From assembly GCF_001514215.1 (NCBI RefSeq), contig NZ_KQ948865.1:62001-126000 (forward strand): a stretch of 64,000 bases of DNA, in the 5' to 3' direction. Positions within the stretch are counted from its first letter, which is position 1. Every line of letters starts with the position of its first letter. The notes beneath the pieces were generated by a model. The model saw only the letters and a program-made list of their open reading frames with translations. It was not told the origin of the DNA and searched no databases. This DNA comes from Streptomyces bungoensis (GTDB lineage Bacteria > Actinomycetota > Actinomycetes > Streptomycetales > Streptomycetaceae). Shown one piece after another: positions 1 to 7,845 of this stretch. Made by a program: the position numbers and the translations under genes.

Positions 1-211
1 CCCCGACCGGGACCCCAACCCGCACCTGGCGTTCGGCAACGGCCCGCACTTCTGCACCGGCGCCGTGCTCGCCCGGCTGCAGACCGAGGTACTGGTCGGC
101 ACACTGCTGGACCGGCTGCCGGGGCTGCGCCTGGCCGTCCCGGCGGACGAGGTCCGCTGGCGGCACCAGACGATGATCCGCGGACCGCGGACCCTGCCGG
201 TCACCTGGTGA
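1..211 (+). CDS. Cytochrome P450, C-terminal end only
   Basis: This is the 3' end of a gene that enters from outside the window; the coding phase starts at base 2. The heme-ligand loop of cytochrome P450 is visible as FGNGPHFCTG, with the cysteine codon at bases 53-55. The C-terminal beta region follows and ends in RGPRTLPVTW. P450s of this class are soluble heme monooxygenases that need a ferredoxin and a reductase. The substrate cannot be told from the fragment. The gene ends 6 bp from the 3' end of the convergent gene at 218. Confidence 0.93.
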   Translation, partial: PDRDPNPHLAFGNGPHFCTGAVLARLQTEVLVGTLLDRLPGLRLAVPADEVRWRHQTMIRGPRTLPVTW

Positions 212-217
212 GCCGGG

Positions 218-697
218 TCAGGCCCGCAGCCACTCCGTGACGACCACCGTCCCGCCGGTGCGCAGCCGCAGGGCGAACGGGCCGGCGGGCGTCTGGTCAC
301 TGGTGAAGCGGCCCAGGGTGTCGACCGCGACCGGCTGGGCCGTCTGCGGACCGCCCAGGACCTCGATGCGCGCCGGCTGCGGCGGCAGCACCTGGCCGAT
401 CAGACCCTCTTCGGTGACCTCCACGTCGACGGTCAGCTCGCCGGCCCGGAAGGTCAGCATGCGCGGGGCCTGGGGCACTCCCCTGACCGGCAGCGCGTCC
501 ACGAGCGAGTCGAAGGTCAGCTCGGCGATCTCGGCGTCCAGGTCGTGCAGCGCGTAGGCGCCCATGGCGACGCGGCGCAGCTCGGGGGGTACGGGGTCCA
601 GTACGGCGGCCGCCTCGCGCAGCTCCTCCTCCAGCAGATCGCCGTCGAACCCGGCCTCGTCGAAGCCCTCCGCGGGGAACGTCCCGTCGTCGTCCAT
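218..697 (-). CDS. Small acidic protein paired with the sigma factor, unknown function
   Basis: This 159-aa protein has an acidic N-terminus (MDDDGTFPAEGFDEAGFDGD), then a helical segment with a PPELRRVAMGAYALHDLD-type run, then a C-terminal half rich in beta strands (roughly residues 80-159) that resembles a small beta-sandwich. There is no signal peptide and no membrane segment. The ATG at 697 lies 5 bp after the stop of the upstream sigma-factor gene and is preceded by a G-rich site (GGGGGGCGG), so the two genes are almost certainly co-transcribed. Its position suggests a partner or regulator of that sigma factor, possibly an anti-sigma-like protein. This is inference; no known anti-sigma motif is visible. 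Confidence 0.75.
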   Translation of the reverse strand: MDDDGTFPAEGFDEAGFDGDLLEEELREAAAVLDPVPPELRRVAMGAYALHDLDAEIAELTFDSLVDALPVRGVPQAPRMLTFRAGELTVDVEVTEEGLIGQVLPPQPARIEVLGGPQTAQPVAVDTLGRFTSDQTPAGPFALRLRTGGTVVVTEWLRA

Positions 698-702
698 GCC
701 GC

Positions 703-1278
703 TCACGCCGCCCCCCGCGCGTCCATCCGGGCCCGCAGCCGGCGCAGGCAGCGCTGGCGCAGGGGCCCGATGCTGCCGACCGCGATGCCGAGCGCGGACG
801 ACACCTCCAGATAGCTGGGCGGCGGCGAGGCCATCAGCACCCGCAGCAGTTGCCGGCAGCGTTCGCCGAGCGCCTCGAACTCCTGCCACAGCCGGCGGAT
901 CCGCTCGGCCTGGAGGGCCTGCTCCTCGGAGTCGATCAGCGACTGCTCCGGCGTCCGCTCCTCGCTCGCCCGGTCCAGCACCTGCGGGTCGTCCGTCAGC
1001 GTCAGCCGCGTCAGCCCCCTGAGCACCTTCAGGCACTCGTGCCGGGCCGTGCTCGCCAGCCAGGAGCCCGCCTTGTCGGGTTCCCGCAGCCGGCCGAGGT
1101 GCTGGGCGAAACGGAACCAGACGGTCGAGAAGACCTCGTGGGCGTCGGCGTCGGAGAGCCGGTGCGCGCGCACGACCGACCACACCAGCGGACTCAGCCC
1201 TTCCACCAGCGCCTTCCAGGCCGCGGCGTCCCCGTCGACGGCGGACCGGACCAGCGCGCCGACCTCTGTACGGTCCAC
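703..1278 (-). CDS. Sigma-70 family RNA polymerase sigma factor (ECF-like)
   Basis: This 191-aa protein has the two-domain layout of extracytoplasmic-function sigma factors. A region-2-like segment covers about residues 20-90 (SDADAHEVFSTVWFRFAQHL). A region-4 helix-turn-helix near the C-terminus includes SYLEVSSALGIAVGSIGPLRQ. I chose the GTG at 1278 because GAGGGGTGG precedes it at good spacing; longer frames upstream lack this. It should direct RNA polymerase to a specific promoter set. It sits 59 bp downstream of an S8 protease gene on the same strand and directly upstream of the small acidic gene. The group looks like one signalling unit with the divergent CHAT protein. Targets are unknown. 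Confidence 0.88.
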   Translation of the reverse strand: MDRTEVGALVRSAVDGDAAAWKALVEGLSPLVWSVVRAHRLSDADAHEVFSTVWFRFAQHLGRLREPDKAGSWLASTARHECLKVLRGLTRLTLTDDPQVLDRASEERTPEQSLIDSEEQALQAERIRRLWQEFEALGERCRQLLRVLMASPPPSYLEVSSALGIAVGSIGPLRQRCLRRLRARMDARGAA

Positions 1279-1337
1279 GGCTCCACCCCTCGTGTACGGC
1301 ACGTCATCGTACGCCGTGGAGTGGAGGGTTCCGGCCC

Positions 1338-2762
1338 TCATACGGACCGCGCCGGGGTCGCGACCGGAACCGGGCGCCAGGTGGGCGGCCGGAGCGCCGG
1401 AACACGCGCCCCGCGCACGTCGGCGGACTCGGTGGAGGAACCGAGCAGTTGTGTGCGGGCGGCGCGCGGGTCGCGCTCCCGGTGCGCCGTCATGTGGGCC
1501 GCCACGAGTCCGGCGACGGCGGGGGTGGCGAAGGAGGTGCCGCTCCACTGCGCGAGACCGTCGAACATCACCTGGTCCGGCTTCGCCCCGGTGCTCTCCC
1601 GCGCCTCGCTCAACACACCGGTGTGGCGCGGGTACTGGCAGGTGCAGGCGTAGGTGAAGCCGTAGCGGCAGGTGTCGTAGGTGGAGTGCTGGTAGACGTA
1701 GGGCACGGGCGTGTCGAAGCCCGTGAGAACGCCGGTGAGGCGCTCGCCGGGGGCGTACACCCGCACCCAGGGGCCGTGGTTGGTGAAGCAGGCGGCGGAC
1801 TCCCCGTCACCGCGCAGCGCGCCGACCGACAGCACGCTGTCCGCGTACTCGGGCAGCGCGGCGTAGGCGGCGGGCCAGAACGGCACGTCGCTCGCGTTGT
1901 TGCCGGCGGCGGCCACCAGCAGGGTGCGCTGCTCGCGCAGTTCCCGCATGAACCCGTCGAGGCCGAGCAGGCCGTCGGTGCGGCCGTTGGAGGTGCCGGC
2001 GGACAGGCTGATGATGTCGGGCCAGCCGCCCTGGTCGACGGCCTCGAAGAGCCGCGTGCCGAACTCCGACTCCAGGACGGCGCCCGCGTCGCTGAGCGTG
2101 CCGCGGACGGTGATGTCGGTGCTGGGGGCGACGGCGGCCAGGATCCCGGCGATGAAGGTGCCGTGGCCGACGTACTGCCGCAGCACCCCGCCGGCGTCGG
2201 TCTCGCCGGTCTGGGCGTCGCCGCCGGTGTGGGCGAGGAGCGGGCAGGACGCGTGGTCGTGCACGAGTCCGGTGTCGACGACGAGGACCCCGACAGCGCT
2301 CTCCGGGTCGTAACGGCCCTCGGCCGGGGCCGGGTTGGGCGGCTCGCTGCGCGGAGCGGGCACGGGCTCGTCACCGGGGCAGGCGTTGACCGCGACGTGC
2401 ACGACGTGGTTGCGGGCGACCAGCGGGCGGCTCTGCCGTTCCTCGGCCTCGCGCAGGGCGCGCAGGGCGTGCGGCACCACGTCCTCGCCCTGGGCGGGGT
2501 CGCCGACCCGGATCCGGGTGACACCGGTGCGGTTGGCGGCCGGCCCGGTGCGGCGCACGTGGTCCGGGACCAGGCCGCGGGTCTCGGTGAAGTGGGTGCG
2601 GACGGTGTCCTCGACCAGGCGGGCCTCCTCGCCGTCGCGGGCGAGGACGACGCCCCGCTCGTAGAGGTAGTGGGCCTCCTCCTGCGGCCCCATGGCGAGG
2701 GCCACGTCCGGCAGCGCGCGCTGGATCTGGTCGAACTGCTCGTGGAATCGCTGTGGAGCCAT
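1338..2762 (-). CDS. Cytosolic subtilisin-like S8 serine protease
   Basis: This 474-aa protein carries the full subtilase triad: Asp163 (VLVVDTGL), His200 (YVGHGTFIAG) and Ser410 (SGTSFATP). The oxyanion asparagine lies in AAAGNNASD near residue 288. There is no signal peptide or propeptide, so the enzyme should act inside the cell. That is unusual for subtilases and fits a regulatory role. A roughly 50-residue insertion before the serine motif holds Cys364, Cys373 and Cys375, a possible metal or redox element. The N-terminal 150 residues are mostly helical and could sense a partner. The start at 2762 has an excellent site (GGGGGAGGA, 7 bp away). The gene is divergent from the CHAT protein gene across only 83 bp. 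Confidence 0.93.
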   Translation of the reverse strand: MAPQRFHEQFDQIQRALPDVALAMGPQEEAHYLYERGVVLARDGEEARLVEDTVRTHFTETRGLVPDHVRRTGPAANRTGVTRIRVGDPAQGEDVVPHALRALREAEERQSRPLVARNHVVHVAVNACPGDEPVPAPRSEPPNPAPAEGRYDPESAVGVLVVDTGLVHDHASCPLLAHTGGDAQTGETDAGGVLRQYVGHGTFIAGILAAVAPSTDITVRGTLSDAGAVLESEFGTRLFEAVDQGGWPDIISLSAGTSNGRTDGLLGLDGFMRELREQRTLLVAAAGNNASDVPFWPAAYAALPEYADSVLSVGALRGDGESAACFTNHGPWVRVYAPGERLTGVLTGFDTPVPYVYQHSTYDTCRYGFTYACTCQYPRHTGVLSEARESTGAKPDQVMFDGLAQWSGTSFATPAVAGLVAAHMTAHRERDPRAARTQLLGSSTESADVRGARVPALRPPTWRPVPVATPARSV

Positions 2763-2845
2763 CGCGGGTCCTCCCCCTGGACGGTGGTCGACAGTGAGAG
2801 CCGCCGGCCCGCCGATTGATACACCAGGCCACTACCATGCGAGGC

Positions 2846-5449
2846 GTGACAGCGGGAAGCGACTCGGTGCTCGAACTGCTGCCGATGGTGTTCGCCGACC
2901 CGGGCGAGGCCCGGGCACGCGCGGAACACGTCCTGCACACCGGTCCCCCGCCGCTGCACGCCAGCGTGGCCCACCAGGTCCTGGGCATCTGGCAGCGGGA
3001 CTTCGGCGATCTGAAGATCGCCCTGCGGCATCTGCGCCGGGCCCGGGACCTCGCCGCGCGCGCCGCGTCCGCCGAGCGGGAGGCCGATGTGCTCGCGACG
3101 CTGGGGGTCGCACTGGTGCACGCGGGGCGCACGCGGCAGGGGCTCGCGTCGTTCGAGCGGGGTGTCGCGCGGGGCAGCGGACACACCAGGGCCCGGGTGC
3201 GGTACCGGCGGGCTTATGTGTGGTGGGTGCTCGGGCGGCACCGGGAGGCGCTGGAGGACGTGCGGCGGGCGCTTCCGGTGCTGCGGCAGGCCGGGGACGA
3301 CATCTGGACCGCCCGGGCGCTGACCCTGCGGGCCACCGTGCATCTGGCGCTGGGCGCCGTGGACCGGGCCGACGCCGACTTCACCGCGGCCGAGCGGCTG
3401 TGGGACACCACCGGCCAGGAGCACGACAAGGCGGACGCGGTGGAGAGCCGGGGCCTGGCCGCGTTCCGCTCGGGCGACATCCCGGCCGCGCTGCGGCTGC
3501 TGGACGAGGCCGAGGAGCGGTACGCCAAGCTCGGCACGCCCACGTTCATGCTGTCCGTCCGGCGCTGCGAGGTGCTGATGGCGGCAGGACTCGCCCCGGA
3601 GGCGCTGACGGAGGCCGACGCGGCGATCGCGCTGCTGGACCGGATGGGCGGGCAGGCCACGCGCAAGGCCGAGCTGCTGCTCGCCGCCGCCGGGGCCGCC
3701 CGCTCGGCCGGGGACACCGACACCGCGGTCGCCCGCGCCGCCGACGCCGTACGCCTGTTCGCGGTGCAGCGGCGGCCCTGGTGGGAGACGCACGCCCGGC
3801 TGGTGCTCATCGAGGCGCGTGCCGCGGCCGGCGGCGGCTCGGCCCGGCTGGTGGCGGACGCGGCGGCGGCCGCCGAGCGCCTCGCCGCCTTCGGCTCGCC
3901 CGCCGCGCCCGAGGCCTCGCTGCTGGCCGGGCGCATCGCGCTCGGGCTGGGCCGGACGGCCCAGGCGGATCGGCATCTGGCGGTGGCCGCGCGCAGCCGG
4001 TACGGCGGCCCGCCGACCGCCCGGGTGACCGGCTGGGTGGCGCAGGCGCTGCGGGCCCGGGCGGCCGGTTCGCCGCGCGGGGTGCGGGAGGCCTGCCGGC
4101 GCGGCCTGGACGTGCTCGACGACCACCGGATGACGCTGGGCGCCTCCGAGCTGCGGGCCCGCGCCACCGCTCGGGGCGCCGAACTGGCCGCGCTCGCCCA
4201 GGAGGCGAGCCTCGCGCACGGGGGTCCGCGGCGGCTGCTGGAGTGGAGCGAGCGCTGGCGGGCGACGGTGCTGTCCGCGCCGCCCGCCCGGCCGCCCGCC
4301 GACCCGGCGCTGCTGGGCTGCCTGACCGCCTACCGGGAGATAGCGGCCCGCGCGGAGGAGGCCCGCAGGGAGGGCCGCCCGGTGCCCGCCCTGGAGCGCG
4401 AACAGCGGCGCCTGGAACGGGAGATCCGCTCCCGCACCCACCACACCCACGGCGACGCGCCCGGCGCCGGCGACCGGCTGGACGTGGCCCGTCTGCTGGA
4501 CCGGCTCGGCCGGGCGCGCCTGATCGAACTGGCCGTCGTGGACGGCCGGGTGCACGTCCTGCTGTGCGGGCAGGGCCGGGTCCGGCGGTTCGCGGGCGGC
4601 GCGCTCGCCGAGGCCGTGGCCGAGGCCGAGCACGTGCAGGCCGGGCTGCGGCGCCTCGCCCACCCGGGCGGCGAGGCGCGGCTGCCGCTGGTGGAGGCGG
4701 CGGGCCGGCGCCTGGAGGAAGTGCTGCTGGGCGACGCCGCTGCGCATCTCGGGCCGGGGCCGGTGGTGATCGTGCCGCCGGGCGCCCTGCACCGGGTGCC
4801 GTGGGCGCTGCTGCCCGCGCTGCGGGAGCGGGTGCTCAGCGTGTCGCCGTCGGCGGGCAGCTGGCTGCGCGCGCGGGAGACCGAGCCGCCGCGGGACGGC
4901 CGGACCGTCCTGGTGCGCGGCCCCGGGCTCGCCACGGGCGGCGCGGAGGTACCCGAACTGGCCGGCCGGTACGGCACGGCGCGGGTCCTGGAGGGCCGGG
5001 CGGCGCAGGTCCCGAGCGTGCTGGCGGAACTCGACGGCGCGGGCCTCGCCCACCTCGCCGCACACGGCACGTTCCGCGCCGACAGCCCCCTGTTCTCGGC
5101 CCTGCGGATGGCCGACGGGCCCCTGATCGTGCACGACTTCGAGCGCCTGGCGCGCAGCCCGTACCGCATCATCCTGTCCAGCTGCGACACCGCCCGCCTG
5201 GCCTCGGTGGGCGCCGACGAACTGCTGGGCCTGGTCACCGCGTTGCTGCCGCTGGGCACGGCCGGGGTGGTGGCGAGCAGCGCCCCGGTCAACGACGCCG
5301 CGGTCGTGCCCCTGATGCTCGCCCTGCACAAGGGACTCGACGCGGGCCACTCCCTCGCCGAGTCCCTCCGCGACGCCCGCGCCGCCCAGCCGGACGACCC
5401 GCTCCACCAGGCCACCGGCTGGGCGTTCGCCGCGTTCGGCGCGGCGTGA
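2846..5449 (+). CDS. TPR-CHAT caspase-like protease
   Basis: From the GTG at 2846 the protein is 867 aa. Residues of about 30-500 are repeated helical pairs of TPR type (for example ALRHLRRARDLAARA and ALEDVRRALPVLRQA). The C-terminal third is a CHAT (caspase HetF-associated with TPRs) peptidase domain. The catalytic dyad is His740 in LAAHGTF and Cys780 in ILSSCDTAR. CHAT proteases are clan CD cysteine peptidases used in bacterial stress and immune signalling. Alternative starts are TTG 2816 and ATG 2837; GTG 2846 has GCGAGG just upstream. It is divergent from the S8 protease gene and shares its promoter region, so one may cleave or control the other. This is inferred only from position. Confidence 0.92.
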   Translation: MTAGSDSVLELLPMVFADPGEARARAEHVLHTGPPPLHASVAHQVLGIWQRDFGDLKIALRHLRRARDLAARAASAEREADVLATLGVALVHAGRTRQGLASFERGVARGSGHTRARVRYRRAYVWWVLGRHREALEDVRRALPVLRQAGDDIWTARALTLRATVHLALGAVDRADADFTAAERLWDTTGQEHDKADAVESRGLAAFRSGDIPAALRLLDEAEERYAKLGTPTFMLSVRRCEVLMAAGLAPEALTEADAAIALLDRMGGQATRKAELLLAAAGAARSAGDTDTAVARAADAVRLFAVQRRPWWETHARLVLIEARAAAGGGSARLVADAAAAAERLAAFGSPAAPEASLLAGRIALGLGRTAQADRHLAVAARSRYGGPPTARVTGWVAQALRARAAGSPRGVREACRRGLDVLDDHRMTLGASELRARATARGAELAALAQEASLAHGGPRRLLEWSERWRATVLSAPPARPPADPALLGCLTAYREIAARAEEARREGRPVPALEREQRRLEREIRSRTHHTHGDAPGAGDRLDVARLLDRLGRARLIELAVVDGRVHVLLCGQGRVRRFAGGALAEAVAEAEHVQAGLRRLAHPGGEARLPLVEAAGRRLEEVLLGDAAAHLGPGPVVIVPPGALHRVPWALLPALRERVLSVSPSAGSWLRARETEPPRDGRTVLVRGPGLATGGAEVPELAGRYGTARVLEGRAAQVPSVLAELDGAGLAHLAAHGTFRADSPLFSALRMADGPLIVHDFERLARSPYRIILSSCDTARLASVGADELLGLVTALLPLGTAGVVASSAPVNDAAVVPLMLALHKGLDAGHSLAESLRDARAAQPDDPLHQATGWAFAAFGAA

Positions 5450-5569
5450 GGGGCGTCGGGCCGGGGGCCGACGGACCGTGCCGGAGGCGGGCGCCCTCTC
5501 CCCCGCCGAGCCGCTTCACGACACTCGCGCCGCCCCGCCGGCGCCGCGGCCGGAGCGGCCTGTGGGCCG

Positions 5570-7372
5570 TCAGGCGGGCTTTGTCCGCGGCAGGTCGGTG
5601 AGGTACGGCAGGGCGCCCCGGTCGCTCGCGCCGAGTCGGGTGTAGGCGCCGTACAGGTGGTTGCCGACGGTCCGTACGGACAGGGTCAGCCGTTCGGCGA
5701 TCTCGCGGTTGCTCAGTCCGGCCGCCGCGAGGGTGACGATCTGCCGCTGCCGGGCGGTGAGTTCGCCGAGGACGAGCCCGGCCAGCGCGGGCGTGCGGGC
5801 GCCCTGGCAGCGGCGGGCCAGGGCGACCGCGCGGGTACGGGAGAGGCGGGCGGCGCGCGGGTCCCGGTGGGCGCGTACGGCCTGGGCGCGGGCCTCCGCG
5901 GCGAACAGCAGGAAGCCGCGCCGCTCCAGCGCCTCGGCCGCCCGGTCCAGCGCGGGCCCGTCCTCCCGGGCGAGCGCCTCGGCGTGCCGGGCGAAGGGCC
6001 CGCCGGCCGGCAGCCGCCCGGCGACCCGTTCGGGCGCACCGAGGCGCACGGCGTCGTAGAGGTCCAGCACGTCGTCCCCGGCGATCGCGTCCAGGGCGGC
6101 GTCGAGGTCGCCACGGGCCGCCGCGGCCCACACGCCCGAGCCCGACGCCTCTCCCGACTGCCCGGCCGCTAAATCGCTCTCGCCGCGGCACTCCGCGTCC
6201 CCCGGCGCCGCCCGCAGCCCCTCGCGCGCCCACGCGGCCGCCTCGCGCAGCTCGCCGCGCAGCCGGGCGTACCGGGCGCGTACGACCGCGTAGCCGGCCG
6301 GGACCGGCAGTCCCTCGTGCAGCAGCCAGTCCCCCACCGGTGTCGCCACGGCCCGCACGTCGTGCCGCGCCAACCGGCTCCGCAGGACGGCCTGTTCGGC
6401 GTGCAGGGCGGGCCGCCAGCGCTCCGGTGCGCGGTGGGCGAGCCGCCGTGTCCGCAGCCGGCCGGCGGTGGCGCGCAGGGCCGGGCCGTGCAGCGGGTGG
6501 GTGAGGGTGACGGCGCCCCGGTCGTCCACGCGGATCAGGCCGTCCGCCTCCAGGCGTTCGAGGACGGCCAGGGCGCGGGCGTCCGGGGCGAGGTCGTCCA
6601 GCGGGAGCGGCAGGGGCTCGGCGAGGGCGAGCCGGTCCAGTGCCTCGCGTTCGCCGGCGTCGGCGCGGTCGAGGACGGGGGCGAGGCGGTCGCGGACGGC
6701 CGCGGAGACCGGGACGGGGCCGCGCCAGGCCCAGTCGTCGCCGCCGGGGAGGCGGACCAGTCCGCCGGACCGGTGCAGGGCCTGGATCAGGTCGCGCAGC
6801 AGCCGCAGATCGCCCCGGCACACCCGGTGCAGCCGGCGCACGGTGAGCGGCTCCAGACCGGCCGGGCCGAGGAGGTGGGCGGTGGCCTCGCCGGACAGCG
6901 GTTCCAGCGCCAGGCGCGGCAGCAGGTCCCCGGTCCACAGCCGGGACACCGCGCCCGGCGCCCGCCCGCCGTCGGTGGCGGCCACGGCCAGCCGGGTGCG
7001 CCCGTGCACGGCGAGCTGGTGGACGAGCGCGGCGGAGGCGTCGTCGAGCAGGTGGGCGTCGTCGACGACGAGGAGGCGGACGCCGGACAGCAGGTGCAGC
7101 GCGCGGTGCAGCGAGACGGAGTCGGGCAGGAGGTGCGCGAAGGCCGCGAAGCGCAGTCCGCGCGTCTCGGGGGTGCCGGTCACCCGGGCGCGGTCCGTGC
7201 CCCGGACGGCCTCCGTGATCAGCCGTGTCTTGCCGCGCCCGGCCGGTCCGGTCACCACGATGCCGGGCCGTCCGGCCGCCAACGAGCGGCGCACCTGGTC
7301 CAGTTCGTCCGCCCGGCCGGTGAACGGCCAGGGCAGCTCGAGGGTCTTCGCGTCCTGTTCGTGAGTCGTCAC
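5570..7372 (-). CDS. AAA-type LuxR-family transcriptional regulator with a TTA codon
   Basis: This 600-aa protein has a P-loop near the N-terminus (GPAGRGKT, residues 42-49), a Walker B-like run (RLLVVDDAHLL, about 99-109), a middle region of helical repeats and a C-terminal LuxR/GerE helix-turn-helix (LTARQRQIVTLAAAGLSNRE and onward, about 540-590). It belongs to the LAL-like class of ATP-dependent activators but is shorter than the usual 900 aa or so. Codon 401, at 6170-6172 on the other strand, is TTA. In Streptomyces that codon needs the bldA tRNA, which ties the regulator to development. The start is GTG 7372 with a weak ribosome site. It is convergent with the CHAT gene. Its targets are not shown by the sequence. 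Confidence 0.9.
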   Translation of the reverse strand: MTTHEQDAKTLELPWPFTGRADELDQVRRSLAAGRPGIVVTGPAGRGKTRLITEAVRGTDRARVTGTPETRGLRFAAFAHLLPDSVSLHRALHLLSGVRLLVVDDAHLLDDASAALVHQLAVHGRTRLAVAATDGGRAPGAVSRLWTGDLLPRLALEPLSGEATAHLLGPAGLEPLTVRRLHRVCRGDLRLLRDLIQALHRSGGLVRLPGGDDWAWRGPVPVSAAVRDRLAPVLDRADAGEREALDRLALAEPLPLPLDDLAPDARALAVLERLEADGLIRVDDRGAVTLTHPLHGPALRATAGRLRTRRLAHRAPERWRPALHAEQAVLRSRLARHDVRAVATPVGDWLLHEGLPVPAGYAVVRARYARLRGELREAAAWAREGLRAAPGDAECRGESDLAAGQSGEASGSGVWAAAARGDLDAALDAIAGDDVLDLYDAVRLGAPERVAGRLPAGGPFARHAEALAREDGPALDRAAEALERRGFLLFAAEARAQAVRAHRDPRAARLSRTRAVALARRCQGARTPALAGLVLGELTARQRQIVTLAAAGLSNREIAERLTLSVRTVGNHLYGAYTRLGASDRGALPYLTDLPRTKPA

Positions 7373-7845
7373 ACCATCGGGAGTACGTCTGCTCAGGTCT
7401 GATACAGGGCGACTTGAGTACCCCCCGACTCAGGCGCCCGGCCCCCGGGGCGGCCACCCTGGCAGTCCAGGCCACGGCGCGGGCATCGGGGGAGCCGCCG
7501 GGGATGCCGCCTTCGGGGGAGGGCGACATCCCCGGCCGCGCCGTGTCCTGCGCGCCGCACGCCGGCCGGGCCCCGCGCACCCCCGGCCCGGCACCTGGCG
7601 CCCGTACGGAGCCCGTGGGCGGCACGGAACCGGCCACCGCCGCACGGGCTACGCCCCTCCCGCCGGCCGCAGATGCCGTGGTGGGGCGCGCGGGGGCGGG
7701 CGTTCCGGCTTCTCCGTCCGGGGTCCCGTTTGCGCCGAAGCTGATAATCCGAGGTGCCTCCGAAGCGTGTACCGATTCCGTCAACAATGCTTGTAGCGCT
7801 TCGTCTTGACGCTCAGTCACACGTTCGACAACTCGGGGGGCACGG
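7373..7845. other. 473-bp intergenic region upstream of two divergent genes
   Basis: This stretch separates the LuxR gene from the kinase-like gene and should hold both promoters. A short inverted repeat, TGAGT-N8-ACTCA, lies at 7415-7432, about 45 bp upstream of the LuxR start; it could be an operator for autoregulation. The rest is Pro/Ala/Gly-coding-looking GC-rich sequence with one open frame (7414-7809) that I do not believe. The last 110 bp are lower in GC (CGATTCCGTCAACAATGCTT region) and look like promoter sequence, but I could not define convincing -10 and -35 hexamers. Confidence 0.5.

Noticed and set aside
1610..5407. A 1265-aa open frame on the minus strand
   Set aside because: It runs antisense through the CHAT gene and out of frame through the S8 protease gene. 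Its sequence is Pro/Arg/Ala/Gly-rich without motifs, as expected for a shadow frame at high GC.
7414..7809. 131-aa open frame between the LuxR and kinase-like genes
   Set aside because: It is low-complexity Pro/Ala/Gly, has no ribosome site and lies where promoters are expected.
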